Part shown: one piece after another, positions 34,766-35,378 of the stretch
Numbering within the stretch: position 1 is the first letter of the stretch
Layout of the letters: every line of letters begins with the position of its first letter
Source: Clostridiales bacterium
Lineage (GTDB): Bacteria; Bacillota; Clostridia; Christensenellales; Borkfalkiaceae
Direction: 5' to 3'
Assembly (NCBI GenBank): GCA_015055545.1
Contig: SVHY01000021.1
Span: forward strand, 1 to 35,378
DNA length: 35,378 nucleotides
Notes under the pieces: model-generated
Database searches by the model: none
Told to the model about the DNA's origin: nothing
Seen by the model: only the letters and a program-made list of their open reading frames with translations
Position numbers and translations under genes: made by a program

Positions 34766-35378
34766 TTATAATTTATACAAATAATCGTAGCTGTTTCTTA
34801 AGTAATCCGCTACATCTTCCTCGTCGCTTACGTTTACTGAAATACCATTTACCTTATCATGCCAATATCCCAAATGTTCTGTACTATACCAAGCGGAGGT
34901 ATCTTCAAATACTACACTTGTCAAACTGTCACAACCATAGAACGCACATCTTCCAATCATCGTTACCGAATCGGGGAGTGTTATGCTTATCAAGCCGCAA
35001 CTAGAGAACGCATCATTACCAATAGTCGTTACCGAATTACTTATAGTTACGCTTGTCAAACCGCGGCAATTCTGGAATGCCCTATCTCCAATCGTATCGC
35101 CGCTGGTAATAACAACCGTTTGCAATGCACTATTTTTTATACTTTTACAAGCAATTGCAGGAATGGTTGCCGATTGTATAGGGCAACCATAGAACGCCGC
35201 ATATCCAATCGTCGTTACTGAATCGGGTATCGTTACGCTTGTCAAACTGTCGCAACCAATGAACGCATATTCTCCAATCGTATCGCCGCTGGTAATAACA
35301 ACCGTTTGCAATGCACTATTTTTTATACTTTTACAAGCAATTGCAGGAATAGTTGCCGTTTGTATAGGACAACCATAG
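34766..35378 (-). CDS. BspA-like leucine-rich-repeat protein (5' end beyond window)
   Basis: The frame is open to the right edge (last complete codon at 35377); the TTG at 35311 is not a real start because the repeat pattern continues through it. About 204 residues of LRR_5 repeats are visible: AFYGCDSLTSVTIPDSVTTIG and variants. A cap follows that ends VSDEEDVADYLRNSYDYLYKL. A 107-nt segment is repeated at a distance of 186 nt. Likely a secreted or surface protein, but signal and anchor are outside. Unrelated in position to the LRR protein of the AAA operon. Confidence 0.9.
   Translation of the reverse strand, partial: YGCPIQTATIPAIACKSIKNSALQTVVITSGDTIGEYAFIGCDSLTSVTIPDSVTTIGYAAFYGCPIQSATIPAIACKSIKNSALQTVVITSGDTIGDRAFQNCRGLTSVTISNSVTTIGNDAFSSCGLISITLPDSVTMIGRCAFYGCDSLTSVVFEDTSAWYSTEHLGYWHDKVNGISVNVSDEEDVADYLRNSYDYLYKL
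35086..35192. repeat. Internal 107-nt repeat of the LRR gene, copy 1
   Basis: Matches 35272-35378 with three mismatches by eye (offset 186 nt, 62 codons). It encodes the repeat CPIQxATIPAIACKSIKNSA and what follows. Possibly longer, since copy 2 is cut by the window edge. Confidence 0.85.
35272..35378. repeat. Internal 107-nt repeat of the LRR gene, copy 2
   Basis: Partner of 35086-35192. The near identity at DNA level indicates a recent tandem expansion of a 62-codon module. Confidence 0.85.

Overview
The window looks like the chromosome of an anaerobic Bacillota, probably an uncultured Clostridia from a gut-like habitat. The evidence is AGGAGG-type ribosome sites, SigmaA promoters close to TTGACA-N17-TATAAT, BspA-type leucine-rich-repeat surface proteins, and an NADP-type gdhA and mgsA of Firmicutes character. 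Exact taxonomy cannot be read from the sequence.

Left part (1-12217, minus strand): one tightly packed operon that starts from a perfect consensus promoter and runs off the left edge. In transcription order it encodes a three-helix membrane protein, a 1341-residue type II membrane protein with a long LRR ectodomain, a GH3-like domain joined through a membrane hairpin to a degenerate McrB-like AAA domain, a membrane-anchored AAA ATPase of McrB type with intact motifs, a coiled-coil protein with a DUF2357-like head, and a second copy of the AAA ATPase (cut by the edge). About 424 bp of the two AAA genes are roughly 97% identical. The GH3 part lacks its catalytic motifs and the fused AAA part lacks its Walker motifs, so this looks like a membrane-associated sensing and AAA-motor system. 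I know of no described system with this composition, and it is the main candidate for novelty.

12403-14546: glyA with promoter and terminator, then a flavodoxin-family gene broken by a palindrome-rich insert.

14579-26492: an 11.9 kb integrative element inserted exactly at the 7-nt anticodon loop (CTCCTAA) of a host tRNA-Arg(CCU). The host tRNA is split: its 5' half remains on the left with the host promoter, and its 3' half lies on the right with the host terminator. The element carries a different, complete tRNA-Arg(CCU) just inside its left end, apparently read from the captured host promoter. Its cargo is a HEPN-like protein, a tyrosine integrase module (integrase, small HTH protein, RHH-like protein, TnpV-like protein), a long structured non-coding stretch with four 72-bp repeats, and a defence operon. 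That operon holds an XRE regulator, a small protein, a restriction-modification pair whose large subunit joins GIY-YIG-like, helicase and N6-methylase regions, and an uncharacterised pair (DUF6414-like protein plus ClpB-type AAA ATPase). The element is visibly richer in AT than its flanks.

26637-32658: a six-gene sugar-catabolic operon (GH-like TIM barrel, two SIS proteins, a PfkB kinase, two Gfo/Idh/MocA-type proteins) divergent from an AraC regulator whose mRNA is probably leaderless.

32824-35378: gdhA and mgsA, each with its own promoter and terminator, then a second BspA-like LRR gene, converging on mgsA and cut by the right edge.
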